64,000 bases of DNA from DATDIC01 sp963764525 (GCA_963764525.1 CAVXTC010000003.1:1-64000), one strand, 5' to 3'; shown: positions 18,564 through 27,304, counted from the stretch's first letter. Made by a program: numbers and translations. Notes: generated from the letters alone by a model not told the origin.

Positions 18564-18953
18564 TCAGAGTTTCTCGTCAAACGCGGCCCGTACCCCGGCG
18601 ATATGTTTGACATGGGCCTTCGCCCACTCGCCGAGCGGTTTGACAGCTTCCCGCAAGGATCGCCCGAGTTGGGTCAGCTCGTACTCCACACGTGGCGGAA
18701 TTGTCGGGAATTGCGTTCGCCTGACCAGGCCGTCCCGCTCCAACCCTCGAAGCGTGAGGGTGAGCATCCTCTGTGAAATGCCGCCAACCATTCGTTTGAT
18801 CTGGTTGAACCGTTTCGGGCCATCGCCCAACAGCATGATGATCAGCACGCTCCATTTGTCGCCGACGCGCGCCAGTACCGAACTGACCGCGCGGCAATCT
18901 TCGCTTGCGGGGTGGGGAAGCTCGACAGTCACCTCGGTGTGCCCTGAAACCAA
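18564..18953 (-). CDS. HxlR-family transcription regulator
   Basis: A 129-aa winged-helix protein. It has the HxlR core VGDKWSVLIIMLLGDGPKRFNQIKRMVGGISQRMLTLTLRGLERDGLVRR and the wing PPRVEYELTQLGRSL. HxlR proteins often sense electrophiles, quinones or redox state and control a divergent reductase. Here an FMN reductase gene is divergent across a 155-bp spacer, so it is the likely target. The spacer contains ACCT-N5-AGGT near 18988, a possible operator. The gene is intact. Confidence 0.88.
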   Translation of the reverse strand: MVSGHTEVTVELPHPASEDCRAVSSVLARVGDKWSVLIIMLLGDGPKRFNQIKRMVGGISQRMLTLTLRGLERDGLVRRTQFPTIPPRVEYELTQLGRSLREAVKPLGEWAKAHVKHIAGVRAAFDEKL

Positions 18954-19108
18954 ATTTGTGCCTCCTTGCGGCCTTAGCGGCGGTTACTAACCTAGTCCAG
19001 GTCACATTCTTATACTCCGTGAAGATCGTAGGTTCACGGTGTCGTGAGGGTGGGCGGGTTTCGGCCGCCAGGAACGCGACAGTTTGCACCGCCAGCAAGG
19101 AGCGAAGC

Positions 19109-19693
19109 ATGACCGCCATTTCTGTGATCGTCGGGAGCACCCGTCAGGGGCGCTTTTCGGAAAAGCCGGCGCAGTGGATTCTCCAACGCCTGAAGGAACG
19201 CCGCGGGATCGACGCGCGGCTGCTCGATCTCCGGGATTTTCCAATGCCCTTCTTCGACCAGCCCATGCCACCCGCCACGCCGGGTCGCCCGGCTTACGAG
19301 AATGAGGTGGTCAGAAAATGGACCGCCGAAATCGCCCGAGCGGACGGGTTCATATTCATCACGCCGGAATATAATTACGGTCCCGCTGCGGTGCTCAAGA
19401 ACGCGCTGGACTGGGTTTATCCGGAATGGAACCGCAAGGCGGCGGCTTTCGTGAGTTACGGCGGCACCGCGGGTACCCGCAGCGTGCAGCAGCTTCGCGA
19501 AACAGCGATCGAACTTCAGCTCGCGCCGGTGCGGTCGTCCGTTCACATTCCTGCCGCGACCCTGTGGGCGCACTTTCAGGGCGGTGATGTGGACGCGGGA
19601 CTCGCGCAGCTTGAGGCGGCCGCCAAGACGATGATCGATGACCTGCTGTGGTGGACCGAAGCGCTGAAGGCGGCGCGGGCGAGCGCATCCTGA
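19109..19693 (+). CDS. NAD(P)H-dependent FMN reductase
   Basis: A flavodoxin-fold quinone/azo-type reductase of 194 aa. It shows the FMN phosphate loop VIVGSTRQGRFSEKPAQW and the flavin-contacting FIFITPEYNYGPAAVLKNALDWVYPEW, then FVSYGGTAGTRSVQQLRE. The ATG follows AAGGAGCGAAGC, a good ribosome site. The divergent HxlR gene suggests inducible expression in response to quinones or other electrophiles. The substrate is not determined by sequence. Confidence 0.88.
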   Translation: MTAISVIVGSTRQGRFSEKPAQWILQRLKERRGIDARLLDLRDFPMPFFDQPMPPATPGRPAYENEVVRKWTAEIARADGFIFITPEYNYGPAAVLKNALDWVYPEWNRKAAAFVSYGGTAGTRSVQQLRETAIELQLAPVRSSVHIPAATLWAHFQGGDVDAGLAQLEAAAKTMIDDLLWWTEALKAARASAS

Positions 19694-19935
19694 ACCGGCG
19701 GGTCGCCGCCGAACCGGATATCGCGGGCGAAGATGTTTTGTTACGCTATGGGCGTAATACCGAGCCGCGAAACGGCTGACTGTCCCGACTGAGGGTCACG
19801 GGAGTGACGATCCAAGCGTCAGACGTTCGGCCCGTTGGTATTAAGGTGAGAGACGAACAGCGAGCCGTGATCGTATCCCGAGCATGATTGCGGCCGTCGC
19901 CGAACGGCCGAAATCACCGTCATCGGCCCATTATT

Positions 19936-20265
19936 TCAGCCCGACACCGCCTCATCCAAATCCGCTCCCCACATCTTCTCCAACGCGTACATCGCCCGCG
20001 CCTCCGGCTTGAACAGGTGCACCACGATATCGCCGGCATCGATCAGCACCCAGTCGGAGCCGCCGGCGCCTTCCACCTGCACGCGTTTCAGTCCGGCCTC
20101 ACGCAGCTTCTCCAACAGATGCTCCGCCATCGCGGTGATCTGCCGGTCCGCCAGGCCGGTCGCGACGATCATGCGGTCGCAGAACGTCGCCTTGCCGGCC
20201 AGATCGAGTGAAACGACATCAGCCGCCTTGTCATCCTCCAGGCTGCCGACGATCAGCCGCTGCAA
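19936..20265 (-). CDS. rsfS: Ribosome silencing factor RsfS (start uncertain)
   Basis: RsfS (YbeB/Iojap) binds ribosomal protein uL14 and blocks subunit joining when nutrients are scarce. The core is complete: SLEDDKAADVVSLDLAGKATFCDRMIVATGLADRQ and GSDWVLIDAGDIVVHLFKPEARAMYALEKMWG. The TTG used here gives 109 aa, but the frame stays open and Lys/Arg/Pro-rich for about 60 more codons (PRKKPAKRKAPKPLP...). It opens next to AAGGAG at the nadD stop, where the only triplet in start position is ATA (20445-20443). The true protein is therefore probably about 169 aa. It lies directly behind nadD, the usual arrangement. Confidence 0.85.
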   Translation of the reverse strand: MQRLIVGSLEDDKAADVVSLDLAGKATFCDRMIVATGLADRQITAMAEHLLEKLREAGLKRVQVEGAGGSDWVLIDAGDIVVHLFKPEARAMYALEKMWGADLDEAVSG

Positions 20266-20441
20266 CCGTTCTAGCCCGGATGGTTGCGCCGGGCGGGCGC
20301 CACGCGCGGCGATCTTGCGCGGTCCGGCGACGACCGCCTTCTTGCGCGCCGTCCCCGGCGTCTTGTCGGCCGCCGGCAGCGGCTTGGGCGCTTTGCGTTT
20401 GGCGGGCTTCTTGCGCGGCCCAGGCGTGGCGGGAGATTTGG

Positions 20442-21014
20442 CTATGGCACAACTCCTTTGCCGGCGCGGATGGCGCTAGCCGATGCGGAATGCTGAGGCG
20501 ATGGAAGAAACACCCAGGCAGGCGCCCGGGCACCGGCCAATTCCGTAGCGAACCGCGCCGGCCGGCGCGCCGCCCGCAGCCGCCGCGCCGTCTGACCGGC
20601 AAGCGCGCGCAGCGTGTAGGAAGGCCGCGGCAGCACCGCGATCGGCACAAGCGCGGCGAAATCGAGCCAGCGGCGCCAGCGCGGCAACTGCTCCAGGATG
20701 TCCGCTCCCATCACCCAGACGAACTCCACCCGCGGAAAGCGCTGCCGCAGCCGGCGCAGCGTATCGATGCTGTAGCGGGTTCCGAGCGCCGCCTCGATGC
20801 CCGTTGCGACAATCCGCCGCCCATCCGCAACAACGCCGGCCGAGGCCAGCCGATCCCGAAACGGCGCCATCCCATCATGCGACTTCAACACGTTGCCCGG
20901 AGACACCAGCAGCCAGACCTGATCCAGCCGCAGCCGCCGGCGCGCCACCTCGGCCACGTGGCGATGCCCGGCATGCGCCGGATTGAACGACCCACCCAGA
21001 ATGCCGACACGCAT
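20442..21014 (-). CDS. nadD: Nicotinate-nucleotide adenylyltransferase
   Basis: Makes nicotinate adenine dinucleotide from nicotinate mononucleotide and ATP in NAD synthesis. The nucleotidyltransferase motif GGSFNPAHAGHRHVAEVA (with the HxGH-type His) opens the protein, and FVWVMGADILEQLPRWRRW and the late SASAIRAGK (ISST-type site) are present. The ATG gives MRVGILGGSFNPAHAGH and 190 aa. The frame extends upstream through LPRFGDRRR, which resembles N-termini of related alphaproteobacterial NadD, so a TTG start a little upstream is possible. A repeat of CCCAAGGGACCAAGA/CCCAAGGGACCACGA lies in that leader. Confidence 0.92.
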   Translation of the reverse strand: MRVGILGGSFNPAHAGHRHVAEVARRRLRLDQVWLLVSPGNVLKSHDGMAPFRDRLASAGVVADGRRIVATGIEAALGTRYSIDTLRRLRQRFPRVEFVWVMGADILEQLPRWRRWLDFAALVPIAVLPRPSYTLRALAGQTARRLRAARRPARFATELAGARAPAWVFLPSPQHSASASAIRAGKGVVP

Positions 21015-21097
21015 CCGCCGGCGATCGCCGAAGCGCGGCAACCGATCAACTGCCAACGGAGCAAGGCCCAAGGGACCAAGACCCAAGGGACCACGAC

Positions 21098-22357
21098 TCA
21101 GCGACGCACCTGGCCGGTGCCCACCACCAGGTACCGGTATGTGGTGAGCTGTTCCAACCCGACCGGTCCGCGCGCATGGATGCGTCCGGTGGCGATGCCG
21201 ATCTCGGCGCCGAACCCGAATTCCCCGCCGTCGCAGAACTGCGTGGAGGCGTTCCACAGCGCTACCGCGCTATCGACGCCACGCAGGAAATGCTCGGCCA
21301 CGTCAGGGTCTTCCGTGATGATGGCATCGGTGTGCGCGCTGCCGTGGCGGGCAATGTGCGCCAGCGCGGTATCGACGCCATCGACCACGGCGATCGACAG
21401 CACCGCATCCAGCCACTCGGTGTCGAAATCCGCTTCCGTCGCCGCCCGCAGGTCGGGCAACAGCGCATGTGCCGCCGCATCGGCGCGGAAGTCGCAGCCG
21501 AGCGCGCGAAGGTCGGTAACAAGATCAGGCAGCAGCGATGGCGCGATTGCCGCATCGATCAGCAGCGTCTCGGTGGCGCCGCAGACGCCGGTGCGGCGCA
21601 TCTTCGCGTTGGTCAGCACAGCGCGCGCCATGGCCGGATCAGCGGCCGCGTGGATGTATGTGTGGCAAAGTCCTTCAGCGTGCGCCAACACGGGGATTCG
21701 CGCCTCGCACTGCACCCGCTCGACCAGGGATTTGCCGCCGCGCGGAATGATCAGGTCGATCAACCCGGCAGCGGCGAGCATGGCGGCCACATAGGCGCGG
21801 TCGGCGCTGGGGGCGATCTGCACCGCCGCTTCCGGCAAGCCCACGTGACGCAGGCCGGCCACCAGCGCCGCATTGATCGCACCGGCGCTGCGGATGCTGT
21901 CCGACCCGCCGCGCAGGATCACCGCGTTGCCCGATTTGAGGCAGAGCCCGGCGGCGTCGGCGCCGACATTCGGCCGGCTTTCGTAAATCATGCCGATCAC
22001 GCCGATGGGCGTGGCGATGCGGCGGATGCGTAGCCCGTTCGGCCGCGTCCACTCCGCCAGCGTGCGATCGAGCGGGTCGGGCAGAGCGGCGATGTCCTGC
22101 AGGCCCGCCGCCATGGCTTCAACGCGAGCCTCGGTCAGCGCCAGGCGATCGCGGAACGCCGCGGTCCCGGTGGAGTCGGACAGATCGGCGGCGTTGGCGG
22201 CAAGGATTTGGGGCGCCGCTGCCCGCAGCCCGCACGCCATCGCCCACAGGCCGGCATTGCGCTGATCGGCTGAGCTTTGTGCGAGCGCGCGGGAAGCGAC
22301 GCGGGCTGCCCGGGCGGCGCGTTGCAGGTGCTGGGTGGCTTCCGTCTCGATATGCAT
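21098..22357 (-). CDS. proA: Gamma-glutamyl phosphate reductase
   Basis: Reduces gamma-glutamyl phosphate to the semialdehyde in proline synthesis. The 419-aa protein is intact. Clear landmarks are RRIATPIGVIGMIYESRPNVGADAAGLCLKSGNAVILRGG, the cofactor region DLIIPRGGKSLVERV, the catalytic Cys segment MRRTGVCGATETLLID, and the end GEFGFGAEIGIATGRIHARGPVGLEQLTTYRY. The ATG chosen gives MHIETEATQHLQRAARAARVA; the frame is open upstream but overlaps the divergent NYN gene. proA-nadD-rsfS is a common alphaproteobacterial cluster. Confidence 0.96.
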   Translation of the reverse strand: MHIETEATQHLQRAARAARVASRALAQSSADQRNAGLWAMACGLRAAAPQILAANAADLSDSTGTAAFRDRLALTEARVEAMAAGLQDIAALPDPLDRTLAEWTRPNGLRIRRIATPIGVIGMIYESRPNVGADAAGLCLKSGNAVILRGGSDSIRSAGAINAALVAGLRHVGLPEAAVQIAPSADRAYVAAMLAAAGLIDLIIPRGGKSLVERVQCEARIPVLAHAEGLCHTYIHAAADPAMARAVLTNAKMRRTGVCGATETLLIDAAIAPSLLPDLVTDLRALGCDFRADAAAHALLPDLRAATEADFDTEWLDAVLSIAVVDGVDTALAHIARHGSAHTDAIITEDPDVAEHFLRGVDSAVALWNASTQFCDGGEFGFGAEIGIATGRIHARGPVGLEQLTTYRYLVVGTGQVRR

Positions 22358-22472
22358 GACCGGCGATCCCTCACCGACAGTCTGCCGTCCCCGGGCAATC
22401 GTTTCCAGTGGCATTCCCGGCCGGTGCGTCTGCGGTGCTATGCTCGACATGTATTGCCCCGGGAGTTTTGCG

Positions 22473-24656
22473 ATGGCGGCATCGCCGGTACGGTCGGCCC
22501 TGTTCGTGGATTTCGACAACGTCTTTGGCAGCCTGTTCCATTTCAGCCCGAATGCGGCAAACGCCTTCGGCACGCGACCGGACACCTGGCTGGGCTTCTT
22601 CGAAGCCGGGCTGCACGCGGCCGGCGACCCGGCTACGGCCAACCTGCGTGCCGCGCGCCGTCCTGTCGCGCCGATGCTACCTCAATCCGGACGGTTATAT
22701 CGACCCGGCCCGCGAAAACGGTCGGGACGGATGGGAAGCCGCCAAGGCAGCCCGGATTGGCAACGCAGAGCCGGTGCAGTTCCGCCGATTCCGCAACTTT
22801 TTCACCCGCGCCGGCTTCACCGTGGTCGATTGCCCCCGGCTGACGCGCGGCACCAAGAACTCCGCCGACATCGTCATGGTGATGGACATCATCGACGCGC
22901 TCGAGCACCCGACGCGATACGACGAGTTCATCATCCTTTCGGCCGACGCCGACTTTACGCCGGTGCTGCTGCGGCTGCGCGAGCACGACCGGCGCACGGC
23001 CGTGTTCGCCAACCGGCAGGCCGCTGCCGCCTACCGCGCGGCGAGCGACATCCTGATCGGCGAGCACGATTTCATGGAACGCGCCCTCGGGCTGGGCACC
23101 ATCCGGCCGGTGGATGCCAGGCAGGGGGCTGCAAGACAGAGGGATAATGGCCAGGGGGATATCACTCGGGGGGATATCAGCCGGGGTGAGGTTGGGCAGA
23201 CCGATACCGGGCGGGACGATACCGGGCGGGACGCTACCAGACCCGTCGCGGGGGCCGTGCCGGAGCTCCGCGGCCGGTCTGGATGGAGACATGGTCGGTA
23301 CGGTGGCCCGGGCCGTCGCCGAGCACGTCCACGCGAATGGCCCGATGTCCGATCAACGAGGCGTCCTCGGTGTTTCATCAGTTTCCTGCCTTCCGGCAGC
23401 GTACCAGCGGGCGATGGTGGCTCGGCTACGGCACCAAGGCGCGGCTGTTCGAGGAGCTCGCGCGGCGCGAACCCACGCTCGTGCTGGACCAGACGCAGCC
23501 TTATGAATGGACGATCGGGCCGGCCAATGCGGGCGCCCGCGCCATGGACCTGGTGCGACAGGTGCTCGCCAATTCGCCCCGGCCGATCCTGCTGTCGCAG
23601 CTCGGCAATCAGGTCAAACGGCAGATCGCCGGACTGCCGGCACGCGGTTGGCCGGACGCGACGAGCTTTCGGGCATTCCTGACCGCCGCGGAGGATCCGC
23701 ATGTCGCGGTGCTGTCGGAAGGCACCGGATATGCCTACGATCCGTCCCGCCACGATCCGCGGGATGTGGCGACCGCCGTGCCTCCGGTCGATGCCGGCCC
23801 GACGGCGCCCGGCCTCGGGGCGGGAGAAATCTCCGCGCCGGACGGCACACCGACGGAGCCGCACGAGGCCGATGGCCACGGCCTGGACGAGGCGCCGTTC
23901 GCGGAGCTGGCGCCCGCCGAGCCCGACAGCCCGGAACCGCCGTGTGACGCGGCTCTCCGCGCACGGTTGGTGTCGTACATCCACGGCGCCCTGGCCAATG
24001 AAAACGAGCCGATGGAGCTGGGGGATTTGGAGCGCATCGTCCGGGCGGCGCATCCGGTGGTCGATGAATGGCCGGGGGGCGGGACACTCGCCCAGTTCCT
24101 GCGCGCGGCGGGCGATCCGCGGCTTGCGGTGCTGCCGGTGGGGCGGGGCTTCGTCTATGATCCCGAGCGGCACGATCCTCTGGCGATCGAGGCGGCCGGT
24201 CAGGGGCACCTGCCGGCGCCGCTGCGGGCGGTGCTTAATGTCGTCTCCAAGGTTACCGAGTGCCCGCGGCTGCTGCCGGAACAGCACCGGGCGCTGTTCG
24301 CGGCGGTCGCGGCCGAATTGGGCGGCGGCGCGTTCGACATGAGCAGCGAATGGGGCTTGCAGGCGCTGGCCGCGGCGGTGGAGCAGCATTGCGAGCGGCA
24401 GGGCACGCCGATCGCCCGTCCGGTGATCACTTACGTGCTGACCAGCCTCGATGACTATGCCGATTGGCCGCAGGCGATCGACGCGGCAACGCCGCACCAG
24501 ATGGCGAACACTTATTGCGCGTGCATCGCCGCGCTGTGTGCCGATAACCGGGTGGAGTTGAACGAGGCGGAGCTGACGCTGCTGCGCTGCTGGATCGGCG
24601 TCGAGGCCGCTACCCGGGATCTTCCGGCCGAGCCGGATCCGGCATCGGACGGCTGA
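22473..24656 (+). CDS. NYN-domain (PIN-like) protein with C-terminal winged-helix-like domains, about three frameshifts
   Basis: The N-terminus SALFVDFDNVFGSLF is the first acidic motif of a NYN/PIN-like nuclease. It continues after a shift near 22655 with RGTKNSADIVMVMDIIDAL and FIILSADADFTPVLLRLREH, the other two acidic motifs. A low-complexity linker of GD-rich repeats (about 23110-23250) follows. After two more shifts (about 23260 and 23360) come two or more domains of the type ...SVFHQFPAFRQ...GYGTKARLFEEL and DPRLAVLPVGRGFVYDPERHD, which resemble the OST-HTH/LOTUS arrangement of NYN proteins. The last part (CACIAALCADNRVELNEAELTLLRCW) is helical. An RNA-cleaving or RNA-binding role is likely by family. 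The ATG follows GGGAG. Confidence 0.7.
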
Positions 24657-24680
24657 CCGTCTTCACGAAGCTCCGCCCGG

Positions 24681-25463
24681 TCAGCCGGCGCGTGCCGGCG
24701 AGACGATCGCGATCGGCATGGCCCGGTATCCGGCGAGACCGCGGCCCGGCGGCGCCGAACCGGCGGCGCCGAATGGGATGATCCGCGGCAGTTCGTCCCG
24801 GCGCGGGGCCATCAGGCCGCCCGGACGGGCCGAGCCGAATGGACTGGCGAGCGTCGCGCCCCATGCCGCGGCCAGCGGAGATCGCGCCGTCGCCTCGCCC
24901 CAAGCCGCCATCACCTTCTGGCGGTACTCCGCGGCGAGCGTCGGCGTGGCGGAGTGGTATTGGGCCGCCGCAGCCGCCCAGTCGCCGGTCTGGGTATAGA
25001 GCCGCCGCAGGAAGCCGGCGCCGTAGTCGGCGTTCGTCGTCGGGTCGAATGCCTGGTCCAGGGTGGCGAAGGCGTCCGGATGATGCAGCAGGCTGATCTG
25101 CATGCAGCCCACATCGATCGAACGCACGCCACGCGCCTGCAAGGCCCGCACCGCGGCGATCGCCTGCGCCTTGGTGTCGAAGAAAGCCCCGTCGCCCTCG
25201 GCATTGATGGTCCACGGCCAGGGCAGCGAGCCTCCATCGGGCGTGCGTCGGCCGCTTTCGACGCGGCCGATCGCCGCCAGCAAATGTTGAGGGATGGCGT
25301 GCGCCTGCTCCGCCACGGCGATCGCCTGCTGGCACAGCAGACCGGGCGGAGCCTGGATGGCGGCGCCTGTGTCGGCGAAAGCCGGACCACAGGGCGAGTT
25401 CAGCACCAGACCGGCCAGCACCAGACCGGCCAACACTGGGCCGGCAAGAAGAAAACGCCGCAT
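24681..25463 (-). CDS. Lytic transglycosylase (SLT-type)
   Basis: A 260-aa exported peptidoglycan-cleaving enzyme. It has an N-terminal hydrophobic signal with repeated LAGLVL units (MRRFLLAGPVLAGLVLAGLV). The SLT domain shows AIGRVESGR with the catalytic Glu, then the late motifs DVGCMQISLLHH and QYHSATPTLAAEYRQKVM. It probably opens peptidoglycan strands in the periplasm for growth or for assembly of envelope machines. A Pro/Gly/Arg-rich C-terminal tail follows the domain. It is convergent with the NYN gene, stops separated by 24 bp. Confidence 0.88.
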   Translation of the reverse strand: MRRFLLAGPVLAGLVLAGLVLNSPCGPAFADTGAAIQAPPGLLCQQAIAVAEQAHAIPQHLLAAIGRVESGRRTPDGGSLPWPWTINAEGDGAFFDTKAQAIAAVRALQARGVRSIDVGCMQISLLHHPDAFATLDQAFDPTTNADYGAGFLRRLYTQTGDWAAAAAQYHSATPTLAAEYRQKVMAAWGEATARSPLAAAWGATLASPFGSARPGGLMAPRRDELPRIIPFGAAGSAPPGRGLAGYRAMPIAIVSPARAG

Positions 25464-25539
25464 TTCCGCGATACTACGGGGATTTCCTTAGCAAAAGGTT
25501 GCTGCCTCCGAGCGGCAATGCTGCGTTGCAAAAAAACGC

Positions 25540-25568
25540 TTGAACGGGGATGCGCGAGGGGCTAGGTT
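25540..25568 (+). promoter_or_regulatory. Sigma-70-type promoter of the candidate sRNA
   Basis: TTGAAC (-35) is followed 17 nt later by TAGGTT (-10). It faces the sRNA and terminator immediately downstream and lies in the spacer behind the divergent lytic transglycosylase gene. Start of transcription is expected around 25573-25577. Confidence 0.5.
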
Positions 25569-25572
25569 GTGC

Positions 25573-25662
25573 ATCGCAGCAATGCGGCTCCGGCCGCGCT
25601 GTCTGCTTTCTTGGACGTTTCCTCCCTAAACTTGGCGGGGCCACAAGCCCCGCCATTTTTTT
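25573..25662 (+). ncRNA. Candidate alpha-r8/MmgR-like small RNA
   Basis: An approximately 90-nt transcription unit without a coding frame. Its parts are: a stem-loop at 25577-25601 (CAGC-aat-GCGGC-TCCG-GCCGC-GCTG); an unpaired stretch containing TTTCCTCCCT (25618-25627); and an 8-bp GC terminator hairpin with seven T. The 10-mer UUUCCUCCCU between a hairpin and a terminator is, from my memory of the literature, the hallmark of the alpha-r8 family, typified by Sinorhizobium MmgR, linked to polyhydroxybutyrate and nitrogen regulation. It is complementary to ribosome-binding sites, so it probably represses translation of target mRNAs. The family assignment is an inference from these features. 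Confidence 0.65.
25634..25662 (+). terminator. Rho-independent terminator of the candidate sRNA
   Basis: GGCGGGGC-CACAA-GCCCCGCC is a perfect 8-bp stem followed by ATTTTTTT. It is the clearest intrinsic terminator in the window. Confidence 0.9.
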
Positions 25663-25703
25663 GTGCTCCGCCCGGAGTCTCCGGCCGCTGTGCGGTCCCT
25701 GCG

Positions 25704-25751
25704 CACACCGAGAACTGTCCACACCGGAAACTGTCCACACCGGGAACTTGC
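25704..25751. repeat. 16-bp tandem repeat, three copies
   Basis: CACACCGAGAACTGTC, CACACCGGAAACTGTC and CACACCGGGAACTTGC lie head to tail upstream of the monooxygenase gene. The phasing is exactly 16 bp. It could be a set of protein-binding sites or simple replication slippage. Confidence 0.7.
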
Positions 25752-25802
25752 CGCCGGGGTCACGATGGGGTCGGATGGGCTCTCATCGAAAGGGGACCGG
25801 AC

Positions 25803-26114
25803 ATGATCCACGTGCTCGCCATGATCACCGCCAAACCTGGGATGCGCGATACGATTCTGACGGCGTTCCGGGCCAACATGCCGGCGGTTCACGCCGAGAA
25901 AGGCTGCATCGAATACGGCCCGGCGATCGACACCGAGGGCGCCGGCGGCATTCAGACCAAACTGGGCCCGGACAGCTTCGTGGTGGTCGAGAAATGGGAG
26001 AGCCTGGATGACCTCAAGGCGCATGGGGCGTCACCTCACATGGCCGCCTATGCGGCAAAGACGCGCGAGATGGTCGCCAGCCGGGTGATCCACGTGCTGT
26101 CGCCGGCCGGATAG
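25803..26114 (+). CDS. Antibiotic biosynthesis monooxygenase (ABM) fold protein
   Basis: A 103-aa dimeric alpha-beta-barrel protein. The ABM pattern is clear: MIHVLAMITAKPGMRDTILTAFRANMPAVHAEKGCIEYGP, then FVVVEKWESLDDLKAHGASPHMAAYAAKTREMV. Members include quinone monooxygenases (YgiN) and haem-degrading enzymes; the family is too diverse to assign a substrate. The ATG follows an AAAGGGGAC purine tract. Three 16-bp tandem repeats sit in its leader. The gene stands alone between the sRNA and a convergent small gene. Confidence 0.85.
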   Translation: MIHVLAMITAKPGMRDTILTAFRANMPAVHAEKGCIEYGPAIDTEGAGGIQTKLGPDSFVVVEKWESLDDLKAHGASPHMAAYAAKTREMVASRVIHVLSPAG

Positions 26115-26137
26115 GCTCCGGCCGGCGATCGGCGCTG

Positions 26138-26407
26138 TCAGCCGTTGGTTTTGCTGCTGCCGGCGGCCTTTTCCTGCGCCTTGGTCTTTTCATGATGGCC
26201 GATGGCGGCACCTGCGGCGGCGCCCGCAACGGCATGGCCGCTGCCCACCTCATGGCCCACCAGCGCGCCGGCCGCGGCACCCTTGCCGGTGTCGTGCTTG
26301 CCGGCGTTGCTGGTATCGTTGGACGCGGCGATGGCATGCGTCAGCGGCGCCGCCGCGAAGCAGGCCAGGGCGAAGCCGATCGGCAACACGACGCGCTTGG
26401 TCTTCAT
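26138..26407 (-). CDS. Small secreted glycine-zipper protein
   Basis: An 89-aa protein with a signal peptide (VVLPIGFALACFAAAPLTHAIA) and a glycine-zipper segment GAAAGALVGHEVGSGHAVAGAAAGAAIGHH, followed by a short Lys/Ser-rich tail. Glycine zippers insert in or span membranes, and small proteins of this type are often envelope-stress associated. No function is established. The ATG gives MKTKRVVLPIG and is preceded by AAAGGAGAG. It lies behind thiM on the same strand with an 87-bp gap. Confidence 0.7.
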   Translation of the reverse strand: MKTKRVVLPIGFALACFAAAPLTHAIAASNDTSNAGKHDTGKGAAAGALVGHEVGSGHAVAGAAAGAAIGHHEKTKAQEKAAGSSKTNG

Positions 26408-26494
26408 CGGACTCTCCTTTGGTGAATGCGCAATGGAACGGACCAGCAGCCGGCCGGGCTTGCCGGACTGGCTCACACGATCCGGTGACCCCTG

Positions 26495-27304
26495 TCAGTG
26501 CATGACAGCGAGGCGCGCGTGCCGCATCAACGTCGCTTCGTCGAGCAGATAGAGCGCATCCAGTATTTCAAGCTGCAGCGAGCCGGGCCCGCGGGCCCGC
26601 GCGGCTGCCAACTCGCCGGCGACGCCGAGGATGACCAGCGCGTGGGCGGCCGCGGCGACCGCGTCCGGCTCCACTGCCACGCAAGCACCCAGGATGGCCG
26701 TCGCGGTGCAGCCAAGCCCGGTCACGCGTGTCATCAGCGGGTGGCCGTTGCGGATCGCGATGGTGCGCACGCCGTCGGTGACATAGTCGGTCGCTCCGGT
26801 CACCGCGACCGCGGCGCCGGTGCGCACAGCCAGGCTTCGGGCGGTTTCCAGTGCCGCCTCGGGACCGGCACCGGTATCAACGCCTTTGCCGCCCCCGGCC
26901 TCGCCGGCGAGACCAGGTACCTCGGAGGGGTTGCCACGGATCGCGGCGGGGCGGCGGTTGATCACCTCACGCGCAAGCGCGGTGCGGTAGCCGATCGCCC
27001 CCACCGCGACGGGGTCGAGCACCCAGGGCTTGCCGGCCTCGGTTGCGGCTGTAACCGCCAGCCGGATTGCCGCGGCACGGTCCGCGCTCATGGTCCCGAG
27101 ATTGACCACCAGGGCCGCGGCGACGCGGACGAACTCGGCGACCTCGTCGGCGCCCTCCACCATCGCCGGGGAGGCGCCGATCGCCAGCAGGGCGTTGGCG
27201 GTGCTGTTGGTAACCACCAGGTTGGTGATGTTGTGGACCAGCGGCGCGCGCGCGCGGATGGCGGCCAGCGTGCGCCACACCGCGGCGGGATCGGTTGCTG
27301 TCAT
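26495..27304 (-). CDS. thiM: Hydroxyethylthiazole kinase
   Basis: Phosphorylates 4-methyl-5-(2-hydroxyethyl)thiazole in the thiamine salvage route. The 269-aa protein is intact and shows PLVHNITNLVVTNSTANALLAIGASPAM, LNLGT-like VVNLGTMSADR, PWVLDPVAVGAIGYRT, IRGNPSEV and the late nucleotide loop TGLGCTATAILGA. It starts 18 bp after the large hydrolase on the same strand, too close for a TPP riboswitch, and no thiE or thiD is in the window. It may be part of an unlinked salvage set. Confidence 0.95.
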   Translation of the reverse strand: MTATDPAAVWRTLAAIRARAPLVHNITNLVVTNSTANALLAIGASPAMVEGADEVAEFVRVAAALVVNLGTMSADRAAAIRLAVTAATEAGKPWVLDPVAVGAIGYRTALAREVINRRPAAIRGNPSEVPGLAGEAGGGKGVDTGAGPEAALETARSLAVRTGAAVAVTGATDYVTDGVRTIAIRNGHPLMTRVTGLGCTATAILGACVAVEPDAVAAAAHALVILGVAGELAAARARGPGSLQLEILDALYLLDEATLMRHARLAVMH

